From Bacillota bacterium (GTDB taxonomy: Bacteria > Bacillota > Clostridia > Acetivibrionales > DSM-1351), in the NCBI GenBank assembly GCA_023415305.1, contig JAEZKZ010000046.1:1-44616 (forward strand): a stretch of DNA of 44,616 nt. The letters run 5' to 3'. This document shows positions 34,917-44,005 of this stretch, in pieces (within the stretch, counting starts at the first letter, position 1; every line of letters begins with the position of its first letter). The notes under the pieces were generated by a model. It had not been told where the DNA came from. It worked only from the letters and a program-made list of their open reading frames with translations, and made no database searches. A program made the translations under genes and the position numbers.

Positions 34917-37187
34917 ATGAAAGTTTTGCACATTATCGGCGGAGGAGATGTAGGCGGCGCAAAAGTACACGTTCTTAATCTGGTCAGAGAACTTGCTTCC
35001 AGTACAGATGTAACGTTGCTTTGCCTTAGACCTGGCGCCTTTGCAGATGACGCCCGTGCAATTGGGATTAAAGTAGAAGTTATTAAATCATATAATATTT
35101 ATTCTGATATAAGAAAAGCCATCTCTTATGTAAAAAACAATAGATTTGATATAATTCATTCCCATGGTTCAAAAGCCAATATTTTTACATATGCAATAAA
35201 AAAAGCCTGTAAGTGTCCCGTTGTAACTACCATTCACAGTGATTACAAGCTGGATTATCTGCATAGTCTTTTTAAGAGACTGACAATTGGTGCCATAAAT
35301 TCACGAGTGCTCAGAAAGCTTGACTATTACATAGTTGTGACAAGTGCTTTTAAGAAAATGCTTGTTGAAAGAGGCTTTAGCAGTGGAGAAATTTTTACCA
35401 TTCTCAATGGAATGGATATGAGTAAACCTACAACAATATTTTCCAGAAGTGAATTTTCCGCTAAATACGGTATTCCCATAGAAGATGATGATATTCTCGT
35501 GGGTACTGCCGCAAGACTTGATCCGGTTAAGGACATAGGTACCTTGCTGGAAGCAGCTAAACTTGTTATTGAAAAAAATCCAAAGATTAAGTTTCTAATC
35601 GGAGGCGAAGGCGAACAGAGTAAGGAGTTAAAGTCAAGAACTACAGAACTGGCTCTTGATGGTAATGTATTTTTCCTGGGCTGGCTTAATAATCCCTATG
35701 AGCTCATCAGCGTATTGGATATAAACGTTATGACTTCAATCAGCGAAGGATTTCCCTATTACCTGCTTGAGGGAGCCCGTTTTTCCAGAACTACCATCTG
35801 CAGCCGTGTCGGAGGAATACCCGACCTTATTGAATCTTCTGTAAATGGCTATTTGTTTGAGCCCAGAGATTATTCAACATTATCTGATCAAATTCTGGAT
35901 CTTGCCGCAGATAGTACAAAACGGGAGACCTTCGGCAAAAAGCTGTATGAGAAAGCGAATAGGGACTTTTCCCTAGAAGCCATGCGAAGAACTCAGCTAG
36001 GTATTTACGAAGCCATACTATCTGATATAACCAGCAGAAGATCATCTACGGGGAAACCTTCTAAAAAAACTGTAAGAAAAGAGAATTATGATGTAATTAT
36101 TTCAGGATATTACGGATTCAGTAATATTGGTGATGATGCCATGCTCAGATCAATCGTGGAAAACCTCAAACTGCAGAAGCCTGAAATATCCATTCTGGTC
36201 ATGTCAAAGAGACCAGCTGAAACATCCATCAATTACAATGTTAATACTATAAACAGAAAGAACATTTTTGCTGTTTACTCCGCAATGAAAAGGGCCAAGC
36301 TGTTTATTTACGGAGGCGGTAATATTATTCAGGACAGCACCAGTTCCAGATCCATACTCTTTTATTTAAGTGTCGCCTGGCTTGCTAAAAAAATGGGACT
36401 TAAGGTGATGTTCTATGCCAACGGAATCGGTCCTATTAATAAAAGAAGAAATATCGAGTACTCCAAGAAAATACTAAATATGGCAGACGTTATTACTGTC
36501 AGAGAAAAAATTTCTTTTAAAGAACTGGAAAAAATGTGTATAACCAAGCCTAAAATCCTTCTTACTGCCGATGCAGCCCTTGCTGTACGTGTGGACAGTA
36601 AAAATAATCCTGATGAGATATTCATGAGTGAAGGTATACCTTTAAATGAAAGTTATGCCGGTTTTTCAGTACGAAAGTGTCCAGATTGCGACAAACACCA
36701 GCAGGCAAGGTACGAAGATATTATTGCTAAAACAGCAGATTATGTTTATACCAACTATAATCTGATACCTGTATTTATTCCAATGGAATACCAGGTAGAT
36801 ATAGTTACTATCCAGAATATAGTAAACAAGATGAGAACCAATGGCTATGTTATCACCAACAACCATTCGGTTTCAGAAACCTTTGAAATTATCAAAAGAA
36901 TGAGCATGATGATTGGAATGCGTCTTCATGCCTTGATATTTGCCGCATACATGAATGTACCTCTCATAGGCATAAGCTATCAGCCCAAGGTTGAAGGTTT
37001 CCTTGAATACATTAACCAGCCCTCTGCGGGCCATGTAAAGGAAATTACTTTCGAAACACTGCGTAATAAAGTGGACCATTTAATGCTGAACAGTGAGGAA
37101 GTTAAAAGGGATTTGGAAAAGTCTGTGGAGGTTCTTGTTAACAAGGCTGAAGAAAACTCACGACTGGCAATTGACTTGATTTCATAA
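34917..37187 (+). CDS. csaB: Fused GT4 glycosyltransferase - CsaB-type polysaccharide pyruvyl transferase
   Basis: A 756-residue two-domain protein. Residues ~1-375 form a GT4 glycosyltransferase (GGGDVGGAKVHVLNL, IIHSHGSKANI, GTAARLDPVKDIGTLLEA, TSISEGFPYYLLEGAR). After a Ser/Thr/Lys-rich linker (about 376-390), residues ~393-750 form a pyruvyl transferase (GYYGFSNIGDDAMLRSIV, IYGGGNIIQD, GIGPI, MRLHALIFAAYMNVP). CsaB adds ketal pyruvate to secondary cell-wall polysaccharide, the ligand for SLH-domain proteins such as S-layer and cellulosome anchors. Fusion implies coupled sugar addition and pyruvylation on the cytoplasmic face. The ATG is four bases after GGAGGATA. The gene is monocistronic, ending in a strong terminator. 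Confidence 0.9.
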   Translation: MKVLHIIGGGDVGGAKVHVLNLVRELASSTDVTLLCLRPGAFADDARAIGIKVEVIKSYNIYSDIRKAISYVKNNRFDIIHSHGSKANIFTYAIKKACKCPVVTTIHSDYKLDYLHSLFKRLTIGAINSRVLRKLDYYIVVTSAFKKMLVERGFSSGEIFTILNGMDMSKPTTIFSRSEFSAKYGIPIEDDDILVGTAARLDPVKDIGTLLEAAKLVIEKNPKIKFLIGGEGEQSKELKSRTTELALDGNVFFLGWLNNPYELISVLDINVMTSISEGFPYYLLEGARFSRTTICSRVGGIPDLIESSVNGYLFEPRDYSTLSDQILDLAADSTKRETFGKKLYEKANRDFSLEAMRRTQLGIYEAILSDITSRRSSTGKPSKKTVRKENYDVIISGYYGFSNIGDDAMLRSIVENLKLQKPEISILVMSKRPAETSINYNVNTINRKNIFAVYSAMKRAKLFIYGGGNIIQDSTSSRSILFYLSVAWLAKKMGLKVMFYANGIGPINKRRNIEYSKKILNMADVITVREKISFKELEKMCITKPKILLTADAALAVRVDSKNNPDEIFMSEGIPLNESYAGFSVRKCPDCDKHQQARYEDIIAKTADYVYTNYNLIPVFIPMEYQVDIVTIQNIVNKMRTNGYVITNNHSVSETFEIIKRMSMMIGMRLHALIFAAYMNVPLIGISYQPKVEGFLEYINQPSAGHVKEITFETLRNKVDHLMLNSEEVKRDLEKSVEVLVNKAEENSRLAIDLIS

Positions 37188-37196
37188 GACCAATTA

Positions 37197-37242
37197 AAAG
37201 CTGCTACAAATGGAAGTCTCAACTCCTGTATGTAGCAGCTTT
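37197..37242 (+). terminator. Terminator after GT4-csaB
   Basis: AAAGCTGCTACA (37197-37208) pairs perfectly with TGTAGCAGCTTT (37231-37242), ten bases past the stop. The T-run is short (TTT), but the 12-bp stem is strong. Confidence 0.75.
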
Positions 37243-37278
37243 AATGTATTTATAACTGTTTCAGATACTATTAGCAAG

Positions 37279-37354
37279 GTTACAGTTTTTGGTTGTTACA
37301 GCTTAGGTGGTTGTGCTTTAGGTGGTTACGGTTTACGTAGTTATGTCTTAGCCA
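37279..37354. repeat. 15-bp tandem repeat (minisatellite), 4-5 degenerate copies
   Basis: Units GTTACAGCTTAGGTG (37295), GTTGTGCTTTAGGTG (37310), GTTACGGTTTACGTA (37325) and GTTATGTCTTAGCCA (37340) follow head to tail, with a further partial copy at 37279. The array lies between converging genes, and the minus-strand frames contain stops, so it is not coding. Confidence 0.75.
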
Positions 37355-37383
37355 CCTATGTCTGACTACCGACTACTCGGCTG

Positions 37384-39294
37384 CTAATTTTCAAGTTGTT
37401 CGGTAACCTGGCCCCAAACTGTATATAATTCCTCCAGTCGTTGCTCTTTCAACGCTTTTTCCTCGCTTAACTCCAACAGCTTATTATGATCGGAAGCAGC
37501 TTCAGCCATCTCATTATCAATATCAACCAGACGCTTCTCAATGTTTCCAATCTCCCTTTCAGTATCTGCAAGCTGCTTTTCCAGCTTTCTTACTCTGCTG
37601 CGCTCCTCTTTGGTAGCAATATGACTTTGCTTCGCTTCGGATATTATATTTACTTCAGTTCCCGTATTCTGAGACAAATTATTTTTCTTAAAATGGGAGC
37701 TAAAATACGTATAGTTTCCCTGACAATCCACTATGGGCTTTGCACCGATATCTATTATCCTGGTAGCAAGTTTGTCTATAAAGTAACGGTCATGGGATAC
37801 TATAAGCATTGTCCCTTCATAGTCCATCAGTGCAGCTTCAAGAATCTCTCTTGAATTTATGTCCAGATGGTTTGTTGGCTCATCCAGAATAATAAAGTTT
37901 GCCTCAGAGAAAATCAATTTGAGCAATGACACCCTACTCTTTTCTCCTCCGCTGAGGACGGATATCTTTTTAAACACATCCTCACCGGTGAATAAAAAGG
38001 CGGCCAGAGCGCTTCTTACCTCGGTCTGGATGAGCTTCTGATTCACACTCCATACCTCATCAAGGATAGTATTGTCGTCATTGAGATCGGCCATTTCCTG
38101 GTCATAATATCCAAGATCGACTTTGGCTCCAAAACTAAATTTTCCGGCAGTAGACTCCAGCCTTCCAGCAAGTATTTTAAGCAAGGTGGACTTTCCACAG
38201 CCGTTTGGACCCAACAAAAATACTCTTTCAGCCCTCCTAAGCTTAAAACTGATATTTTCAAACAGTTTTTTATCCCCATAGGCCTTAGATAGTGAATCCA
38301 GTTCAAGAACCTCGTTACCGCTGGTTATAGCCTGGGTGAACTTCATTCTCATTTTGTCAGGTATTTCCTGAGGTTTTTCCAGCTTTACCATTCTGTCAAG
38401 GACTTTTTGCCGGCTTTCAGCAGCAATTATGTTCTTTTCTCTGTTAAATCTTCTTTGCTGTTCTATAATCGCTTCCTGCCTGGCTATTTCTTTCTGCTGA
38501 AGCAAGTAGTGCTTTTCCTGTATCTCACGGTTGACCAATTTTTGTTTTACATAGCCTGAGTAATTTGTATTATAAAAAGTACTGGTCTTGTTTTCGATTT
38601 CTATTGTTTTATTTGTGACAGAATCAAGGAAATAACGGTCATGAGATATAGTAAGGAGACATTTTTTATAGTTTTTAAGATAGTCCTCCAACCACTCAAC
38701 CGCAGCAATATCCAAATGGTTTGTGGGTTCGTCCAGGAGGAGTATGTCCGGCTCCTCCAAAAGTACCTTGGCTAATGCCAGTCTTGTCTTCTGTCCTCCG
38801 CTTAGTATACTTACCCTTTGCTCGAACTCACTGTCTGTAAAGCCAAGTCCCCGTAAAACACCTCTGATTCTGCTGTTATATTCAAAGCCTCCAAGGTATG
38901 AAAACCTTTCGGTAAGTCTGCTGTATTCTTTCATAAGAGAGTCAAGCTTTTCCTGCTCACTAGTTAAGCTTATCTCTCTTTCGACGCATTTTATACTTTC
39001 CTCCATTGAAACAAGTGGGCCAAAAACCTCTAAGAGTTCTTCCCAAAGCGTATTTTCAGTAGTAAGAGCGGCATTTTGCTTCAGATACCCCAACGCAAGT
39101 TCCTTTGAAATAAATAATTCTCCTTCTTCCTGATGCAGCTCACCTGTTATTATTTTAAACAAGGTCGACTTTCCAGCGCCATTAACCCCAACCAGACCTG
39201 CCTTATCGTTTTCCTGAAGATTAAAGGATATATTCTTTATTATGACATCTGTTCCATATGAAAATCCTATATTGTTACAATTTAATACTATCAC
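37384..39294 (-). CDS. ABC-F family ATPase
   Basis: A ~636-residue soluble protein with two ABC ATPase domains and no membrane segment. Domain 1 has Walker A GVNGAGKST, signature LSGGQKTR and Walker B LLLDEPTNHLD; domain 2 has GPNGCGKST, LSGGEKSR and ILDEPTNHLD. The inter-domain linker (about residues 235-320) is a basic coiled coil, and a second coiled coil ends the protein (about 555-630). ABC-F proteins act on the ribosome, either relieving stalled translation (EttA/Uup/YdiF types) or protecting against antibiotics. The C-terminal coiled coil suggests the YdiF/Uup type. The frame opens at 39336, but GGAG lies eight bases before a GTG at 39294, where the family N-terminus (VIVLNCNNI) begins. 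Confidence 0.92.
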   Translation of the reverse strand: MIVLNCNNIGFSYGTDVIIKNISFNLQENDKAGLVGVNGAGKSTLFKIITGELHQEEGELFISKELALGYLKQNAALTTENTLWEELLEVFGPLVSMEESIKCVEREISLTSEQEKLDSLMKEYSRLTERFSYLGGFEYNSRIRGVLRGLGFTDSEFEQRVSILSGGQKTRLALAKVLLEEPDILLLDEPTNHLDIAAVEWLEDYLKNYKKCLLTISHDRYFLDSVTNKTIEIENKTSTFYNTNYSGYVKQKLVNREIQEKHYLLQQKEIARQEAIIEQQRRFNREKNIIAAESRQKVLDRMVKLEKPQEIPDKMRMKFTQAITSGNEVLELDSLSKAYGDKKLFENISFKLRRAERVFLLGPNGCGKSTLLKILAGRLESTAGKFSFGAKVDLGYYDQEMADLNDDNTILDEVWSVNQKLIQTEVRSALAAFLFTGEDVFKKISVLSGGEKSRVSLLKLIFSEANFIILDEPTNHLDINSREILEAALMDYEGTMLIVSHDRYFIDKLATRIIDIGAKPIVDCQGNYTYFSSHFKKNNLSQNTGTEVNIISEAKQSHIATKEERSRVRKLEKQLADTEREIGNIEKRLVDIDNEMAEAASDHNKLLELSEEKALKEQRLEELYTVWGQVTEQLEN

Positions 39295-39430
39295 GGTTAT
39301 TTCTCCATATTCTCTATTTTTATCACCAGAGGCCATACCCTGACCTAAAAATCAATCACAAAATTATCTAGTTTATTATAGCAAGATTCTGTCAGGAAAT
39401 AAAGTAACACAAATATGGAATCAAATGCTG

Positions 39431-39476
39431 GACAATAAAAAATCAGAGATGGTCCCTGAAGACATAACCCTGATTT
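39431..39476 (-). terminator. Terminator after the amidase gene
   Basis: On the minus strand AAATCAGGG pairs with CTCTGATTT (one mismatch) and is followed by TTTTATTG, about 55 bases past the amidase stop. Confidence 0.65.
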
Positions 39477-39528
39477 AATCAACCGACAGTATGTTCGCTT
39501 ATATTAGCTTCCTGATTAGGTACAAGCG

Positions 39529-40356
39529 TTATTTATTGTTCTTTTCTGTTTCCTTATTTCTATTCTTGTAGTAATTATCTATTCCGCTCTTGATTGCTCG
39601 GGCAATTTTATTCTGATATTCCTCGCTGCCTAAAAGCTTCTCCTCATCTACATTGGAGAGAAAGCCGCATTCTACTATAACAGTTGGAGTCTTAACATTT
39701 TTTAAAATCATTATCTGATCCTTCTTTACCAGCGCAGCCCTGTCATTGGCATTATCTACATTCAACCTTATTGAGCTCTGTATTTCATTAGCTAGCTTTT
39801 GACTATCAGGTGAATTAGGAGGGAAAAAGGTTTGAGCCCCATGATATTTAGTCTGAGGAAATTTATTTAAATGTACACTCAATGCAATATCGGCTCCCGC
39901 CTCGTCCATAATTTTCTTTCTCCTGGTCAGATCCTCTTTTCTCTTCTGTAATATTGTTTTAGCCTCCTCACCATATTCAAGCCGATCTGCCTCTCTGGTA
40001 AGGATAACCTTGTAACTGTCTTTCTCCAGAAGGTTTTTTACAAGCATTACAATATTCAGATTTACATCCTTTTCTCTTAAACCACTGTAATCGCTAACCG
40101 CACCAGGATCCTCCCCTCCATGACCAGCATCAAGAATTACTGTCTTGAGAGGGGGCATTTGCTCTCCCGGTGACAGTTCACCGTTGGATTCCTTCCCGGA
40201 CTTGGTTTCAGACTTCTGACCCGGTACCTGCTTTTGGTTCTCACCCGTAACAGGTTTTGAATAATCGACTGCAAAGCCGATGCTGAATACCGTTAACGAA
40301 AATAGAAGCAAAAGACAAACAAATAATATGTTCTTTTTACTGATTACAACTATCAT
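39529..40356 (-). CDS. cwlD: N-acetylmuramoyl-L-alanine amidase, CwlD type
   Basis: A ~275-residue Amidase_3 enzyme that cleaves the stem peptide from muramic acid. One N-terminal hydrophobic segment (about 6-30) is an uncleaved anchor or signal, then a polar linker (35-70), then the zinc amidase fold: VILDAGHGGEDPGA (His ligand), GLREKDVNL (Glu ligand), SVHLNK (His ligand) and the catalytic VIVECGFLSN. The compact single-domain form matches CwlD, which makes muramic-delta-lactam in spore cortex. The ATG at 40356 is eight bases after AAGGA; an upstream ATG at 40365 touches that site. No obvious sporulation sigma promoter could be named with confidence. Confidence 0.87.
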   Translation of the reverse strand: MIVVISKKNILFVCLLLLFSLTVFSIGFAVDYSKPVTGENQKQVPGQKSETKSGKESNGELSPGEQMPPLKTVILDAGHGGEDPGAVSDYSGLREKDVNLNIVMLVKNLLEKDSYKVILTREADRLEYGEEAKTILQKRKEDLTRRKKIMDEAGADIALSVHLNKFPQTKYHGAQTFFPPNSPDSQKLANEIQSSIRLNVDNANDRAALVKKDQIMILKNVKTPTVIVECGFLSNVDEEKLLGSEEYQNKIARAIKSGIDNYYKNRNKETEKNNK

Positions 40357-40442
40357 ATAAACCATCCTTGTCTATTAGAGTATACTTATTATTATGGATA
40401 TTCATAACTATCTCTGATATGCATAGAAAAAGGATTTGTAAT

Positions 40443-40476
40443 AATAAAAAAAAGACATACCCTTTGATATGTCTTT
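40443..40476 (-). terminator. Terminator after the HEAT-like gene
   Basis: On the minus strand AAAGACATA pairs with TATGTCTTT around an eight-base loop and runs into a T8 tract, just past the stop at 40482. Confidence 0.9.
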
Positions 40477-40481
40477 AAGTT

Positions 40482-41327
40482 CTAACTGTGAGGAACCAGG
40501 TCGTTTATTTCTCCTCCCAGTTTTTTTATTACAGCACGTATATGATTGAAGGTGGCCCTGTCGAGTTCTTTAATATTCTTTAGAATATAACCTCGTAAAA
40601 GCGGTATTGCCCTTCCGTCACCATAATCACCAAGAACTTCAACAGCAAGCTTAAGATTTGAAACTACTCTGAAAGCGTGCTTTAAAAAATAGAAAATTTC
40701 ATCAGATTGATTCTCTCTTGATATCTCGCCCACGCAGGTAAGCAAATACTCTTGGACCTCGGGTTGTTGAGTTGCGTTAAAAGCTTTTACCAAATCCTCC
40801 AAAATATCTATATCGTATTCGACAATTGCTGCGCAAACAGCTTCAGAAATCAAATCATCCTTAAAGCATTCCAGCAGCAAAGCAATAAGCTTTTGTCTGT
40901 ATTCCTTATATCTGAAGCAGCCAATAGCATACACCGCCTGGGAAACAGCAGAAACCTTTTCAGAATTCTTACTATCAAGCCAGTCCTTAACAAAGTTAAA
41001 AAGTTTATCGGCAGCCGGTTTCCCATATTCCTTGAGCCTTTCTATAACAACATCAGGAACGCCTACATCTGAAACCGATGATATATCAATAAATAATTCA
41101 ATTAGTTCGTCTAGGTTATTAATAGAATTAATGTACTCCAGGGGTGATTCACCGTTAAGTTCGCTCATCCTGTTATTAAGCCAATCGCATTCTATTTCGG
41201 CAATTAATTTCTCTTCATCTATTTTTATTTCACTATTCTCGCTAGTCGCATGTGCTTCAAGATAATTGTTAAAACCCTTATCGACAGCAAGATTATAGCT
41301 TTCAGCAATAATAGCACTTTTTCTCAT
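40482..41327 (-). CDS. HEAT-repeat-like protein, function unknown
   Basis: A ~281-residue, almost entirely helical acidic protein. Repeated helix pairs of ~30 residues (AVSQAVYAIGCFRYKEYRQK, VEVLGDYGDGRAIPLLRGYI, VQEYLLTCVGEISRE) are typical of HEAT/PBS-lyase-like scaffolds, which bind other proteins. No catalytic motif, signal peptide or membrane helix was seen. The frame extends 26 codons upstream, but those overlap the preceding membrane-protein gene; the ATG at 41327 follows that gene's stop by one base. The pair therefore forms a tight operon, suggesting the HEAT protein works with the membrane protein. Confidence 0.75.
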   Translation of the reverse strand: MRKSAIIAESYNLAVDKGFNNYLEAHATSENSEIKIDEEKLIAEIECDWLNNRMSELNGESPLEYINSINNLDELIELFIDISSVSDVGVPDVVIERLKEYGKPAADKLFNFVKDWLDSKNSEKVSAVSQAVYAIGCFRYKEYRQKLIALLLECFKDDLISEAVCAAIVEYDIDILEDLVKAFNATQQPEVQEYLLTCVGEISRENQSDEIFYFLKHAFRVVSNLKLAVEVLGDYGDGRAIPLLRGYILKNIKELDRATFNHIRAVIKKLGGEINDLVPHS

Positions 41328-41328
41328 A

Positions 41329-41868
41329 TTACCAGAACCTTCTCTTCCTATTAGTTGTAGGTCTCTTCTTTGGTTGCAGACCAAGCAAACGCCTAGTATA
41401 AGCATTTAAATCAAAGCCCTTATAGCCTGATAAATAACCCAGGAAAGCAATGAGAACAATTGTGGCCCATGCTGCAATATAACCCGGCAATTTGTAACCA
41501 CCAAGCTTGGCTATGAATAGCATAGGAGCCGCTAACCCTTTTATGAGATTTACCTTTAATATGTCAAAATTAAGATATTGAATATCAAGGCTTAGAAAAG
41601 ATATGACTATCTGAATCAATACCATTGGAGCAATAGCAATTAATGCATATATAACTCCGTCTATGGGTTTTACAGCGCCGTAGCGACGTTTATCCACACC
41701 AGCCAGATGGGTTAATTCATAATAAATTAAAAAGATCATTACAACAAAAATGAATATAGAAAAAAGGCTGGTCCTTGTGTAAAAACCTACGAAGAATATA
41801 TAAAAGAAAATCATTGCAAATATATAATTCTTTAATACTGCCCAACCACCGGACAAATACTTCTTCAT
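41329..41868 (-). CDS. Small multi-pass membrane protein, function unknown
   Basis: I do not recognise this ~179-residue protein. It has five predicted hydrophobic segments (about 13-30, 33-50, 72-95, 110-130, 133-152) and a strongly basic C-terminal tail (LQPKKRPTTNRKRRF) likely in the cytoplasm. The upstream open frame begins at 41916, but GGAGG lies five bases before the ATG at 41868. The stop is one base from the HEAT-like gene's start. A TATAAT box lies at 41903-41908 upstream. Confidence 0.75.
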   Translation of the reverse strand: MKKYLSGGWAVLKNYIFAMIFFYIFFVGFYTRTSLFSIFIFVVMIFLIYYELTHLAGVDKRRYGAVKPIDGVIYALIAIAPMVLIQIVISFLSLDIQYLNFDILKVNLIKGLAAPMLFIAKLGGYKLPGYIAAWATIVLIAFLGYLSGYKGFDLNAYTRRLLGLQPKKRPTTNRKRRFW

Positions 41869-41902
41869 GGGATCCTCCGTTAAATGTATGATGTTACTAC
41901 GA

Positions 41903-41908
41903 ATTATA
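41903..41908 (-). promoter_or_regulatory. -10 box for the membrane-protein/HEAT operon
   Basis: A minus-strand TATAAT lies 35 bases before the start; no good -35 could be matched. Confidence 0.4.
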
Positions 41909-41937
41909 GCACACACATTAAAATAGGTACATTACTT

Positions 41938-41984
41938 TAACAAATTTATTTGACAAAATTAGATTTTGTCAAATAAATTTGTTA
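41938..41984. repeat. 22-bp perfect inverted repeat with three-base loop
   Basis: The arms 41938-41959 and 41963-41984 are fully complementary around TAG. Each arm contains ATTTGACAAAA (and its complement). It lies 20 bases past the stop of the GH18-LRR gene. It may serve as an AT-rich terminator in RNA or as a cruciform/operator in DNA; there is no T-run beyond the stem. Confidence 0.85.
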
Positions 41985-42003
41985 TGGAATTTAACTCGGC
42001 AGA

Positions 42004-43806
42004 CTAAAAATCTTTCTCCAAGAGCCCTTTCTTAATATTGTTAAGCTTAACATAATTAGTCGAACTGTTTCCGTTAAGATATAAAATATTAAGCGCTTTT
42101 AAGTTAACCAGCGGTGAAAAATCAGTTATACGGTTGTCCCTTATATATAACTCTGTCAGTGCATTCAACCCAGACAGAGAGACTACGCTGGAAACCCTGT
42201 TTCCATTAAGGGACAGCACCTCCAGTTTGGTAAGACCCTTAAGGGGAGTTATATCTGTTATACTGTTTCTCTGAAGGTATAAAACTCTCAAATTCTTCAA
42301 ATTGCTTAAGTTGTATATGCTGGTTATCTTTGCATTACTGATATCCAAATATTCCAGGTTTGTAAGTCTTTTAACATCAGCAAGAGATTTCACCCCGTTA
42401 GGAACAGCAAGTTTGTAAACTCTGCTCAGTTCATTGCTGTATATGCTGCCGGTTGGTTTCATCAGTTGTTTTCGGACTGCAGCTTCTACTACCTTGTCAG
42501 TAAAACTAACCTTCGCTCCGGTCGTTGCCGAAGCCTTTACGGGGAGAGAACCAATAATACTGTCCCAGACATCCAGTCCGTATGCCTTTGAGGTTTTATC
42601 CGTATAATCGGGGACATTTGCCAGACTCCAAAGTGAAATGCCTCCAAGACCGTATTCCTTAATCAAGTCAATTTTGGCTTTTATACTCTTACTGTTCTCA
42701 TATAATGCTACATTATAGGTTTTATCAACTACATTAAAAAACTGGAGCACCGGGCTTTGAAGCTCATTATTATATGAGTAACTCATTTTTTCAGCCTTGG
42801 CATCCTTATTCTGAATACGGGCATAAAGCATCTCATATGTTGGCGTATTCCGAGGTTCCATACTTTTTTCAGTTCCCGGGGTTTTGTTCCAGGCCTCAGC
42901 CGATGTAATTGAAAATCTCCACTGTGCAGCATCAAAACTTATCTGTAGCATTACTTTAGACAAATTTGCTTTATCCACATATTTCTTCACATCTTCCATG
43001 ACAAGCTTGATTTTCTTAATTGGTGCAAGCCCATCGATAGGACTAAGGCTGTTGTAGCCTGTATACTGCATAACCTGTGATTTATCCAGTTCTGTTACAG
43101 GTTCATAATCATGAGCCATAACTATCATTTTATCAGCTGTGGCTGAAATTGCTTTATAATTATAGCCTGTATAATTAAGCAAGGGATTAACTGCAACATA
43201 CAAGGTCTTGTCCATGACCTGCAATTGGTTCTTCAATTCTTTAAGAAATTCATCATACCAACTGCTTATAGTCTTACCGTTGATCAGTATAGTATTCCCC
43301 TTGAGGTCTTTGTCTTGGAGACCCTCAAAATCAATTACCACGCCATCAAAGAAAATTGAATCACCGTCGCTGACATCTCTTTTGAGCAATTCAACAACAG
43401 CACTTACCGCTTTTTCTCTCTTTTCCTTGTAGGGAAGTATCTTCTCAGCATTTACACTATCTGAAAAAATATTAAGCTGAATAGACTTGTTCTTACTTTT
43501 TGCATACTTCAATACGTCAATATAGTCTGCGGGGTAATAAAACAGTGTGTTTCCGTTTTCTCCAAGCTGCGTAACCACCCCGGTTTCCAGATCGTCGTAC
43601 ATTCTTCCCCATGCAAAACTAACAGAATCCAACGCATCTATATATTTTTTCGCGCTATCTGAAAAAGTCATTTGTGCCGGATAAAAGGCATGAAGTTCCA
43701 ATTTGGTGGAGGATGCAGCGTGAATTGACAGGGAAAAGCTCGGTATGAAACCAAATACCATTGCCAGAATTAAAAGTACACATAAAATACTTTTTGTCTT
43801 TCTCAT
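42004..43806 (-). CDS. Secreted GH18-domain protein with C-terminal leucine-rich repeats
   Basis: A ~600-residue exported protein. A signal peptide (MRKTKSILCVLLILAMVFGF ... HAA) leads to a GH18 barrel (about 35-430), with the catalytic DGxxxDxE motif as DGVVIDFE (Asp154, Asp159, Glu161). It resembles YaaH/YdhD-like spore or cell-wall GH18 proteins in LQISFDAAQWRF and GLGGISLWSLAN. Residues ~445-600 form an internalin-like cap (FTDKVVEAAVRKQLMKPTGSIY) and at least four 22-residue leucine-rich repeats (NLKNLRVLYLQRNSITDITPL pattern). No LysM, SLH or dockerin domain is seen. The start is taken at the ATG at 43806 at the signal peptide; an ATG at 43818 is possible. Likely roles are peptidoglycan or spore-coat modification or adhesion. 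Confidence 0.85.
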   Translation of the reverse strand: MRKTKSILCVLLILAMVFGFIPSFSLSIHAASSTKLELHAFYPAQMTFSDSAKKYIDALDSVSFAWGRMYDDLETGVVTQLGENGNTLFYYPADYIDVLKYAKSKNKSIQLNIFSDSVNAEKILPYKEKREKAVSAVVELLKRDVSDGDSIFFDGVVIDFEGLQDKDLKGNTILINGKTISSWYDEFLKELKNQLQVMDKTLYVAVNPLLNYTGYNYKAISATADKMIVMAHDYEPVTELDKSQVMQYTGYNSLSPIDGLAPIKKIKLVMEDVKKYVDKANLSKVMLQISFDAAQWRFSITSAEAWNKTPGTEKSMEPRNTPTYEMLYARIQNKDAKAEKMSYSYNNELQSPVLQFFNVVDKTYNVALYENSKSIKAKIDLIKEYGLGGISLWSLANVPDYTDKTSKAYGLDVWDSIIGSLPVKASATTGAKVSFTDKVVEAAVRKQLMKPTGSIYSNELSRVYKLAVPNGVKSLADVKRLTNLEYLDISNAKITSIYNLSNLKNLRVLYLQRNSITDITPLKGLTKLEVLSLNGNRVSSVVSLSGLNALTELYIRDNRITDFSPLVNLKALNILYLNGNSSTNYVKLNNIKKGLLEKDF

Positions 43807-44005
43807 ATATATGTCCATGCCCTATATTTCATAAAATAATTGTTAAGAAATGGCGTAGACCCGGCCCCCCTTTGATATATTTTTTAATATCTAATTTATT
43901 AAACTTTCCCATTAACTGAAAAACACTCCAGGCATTTTCTAATTAATGGTCAATCTAAAATAATAAATACTTCAATATATTTTACCATAATTTCTTTGGA
44001 GGGGT

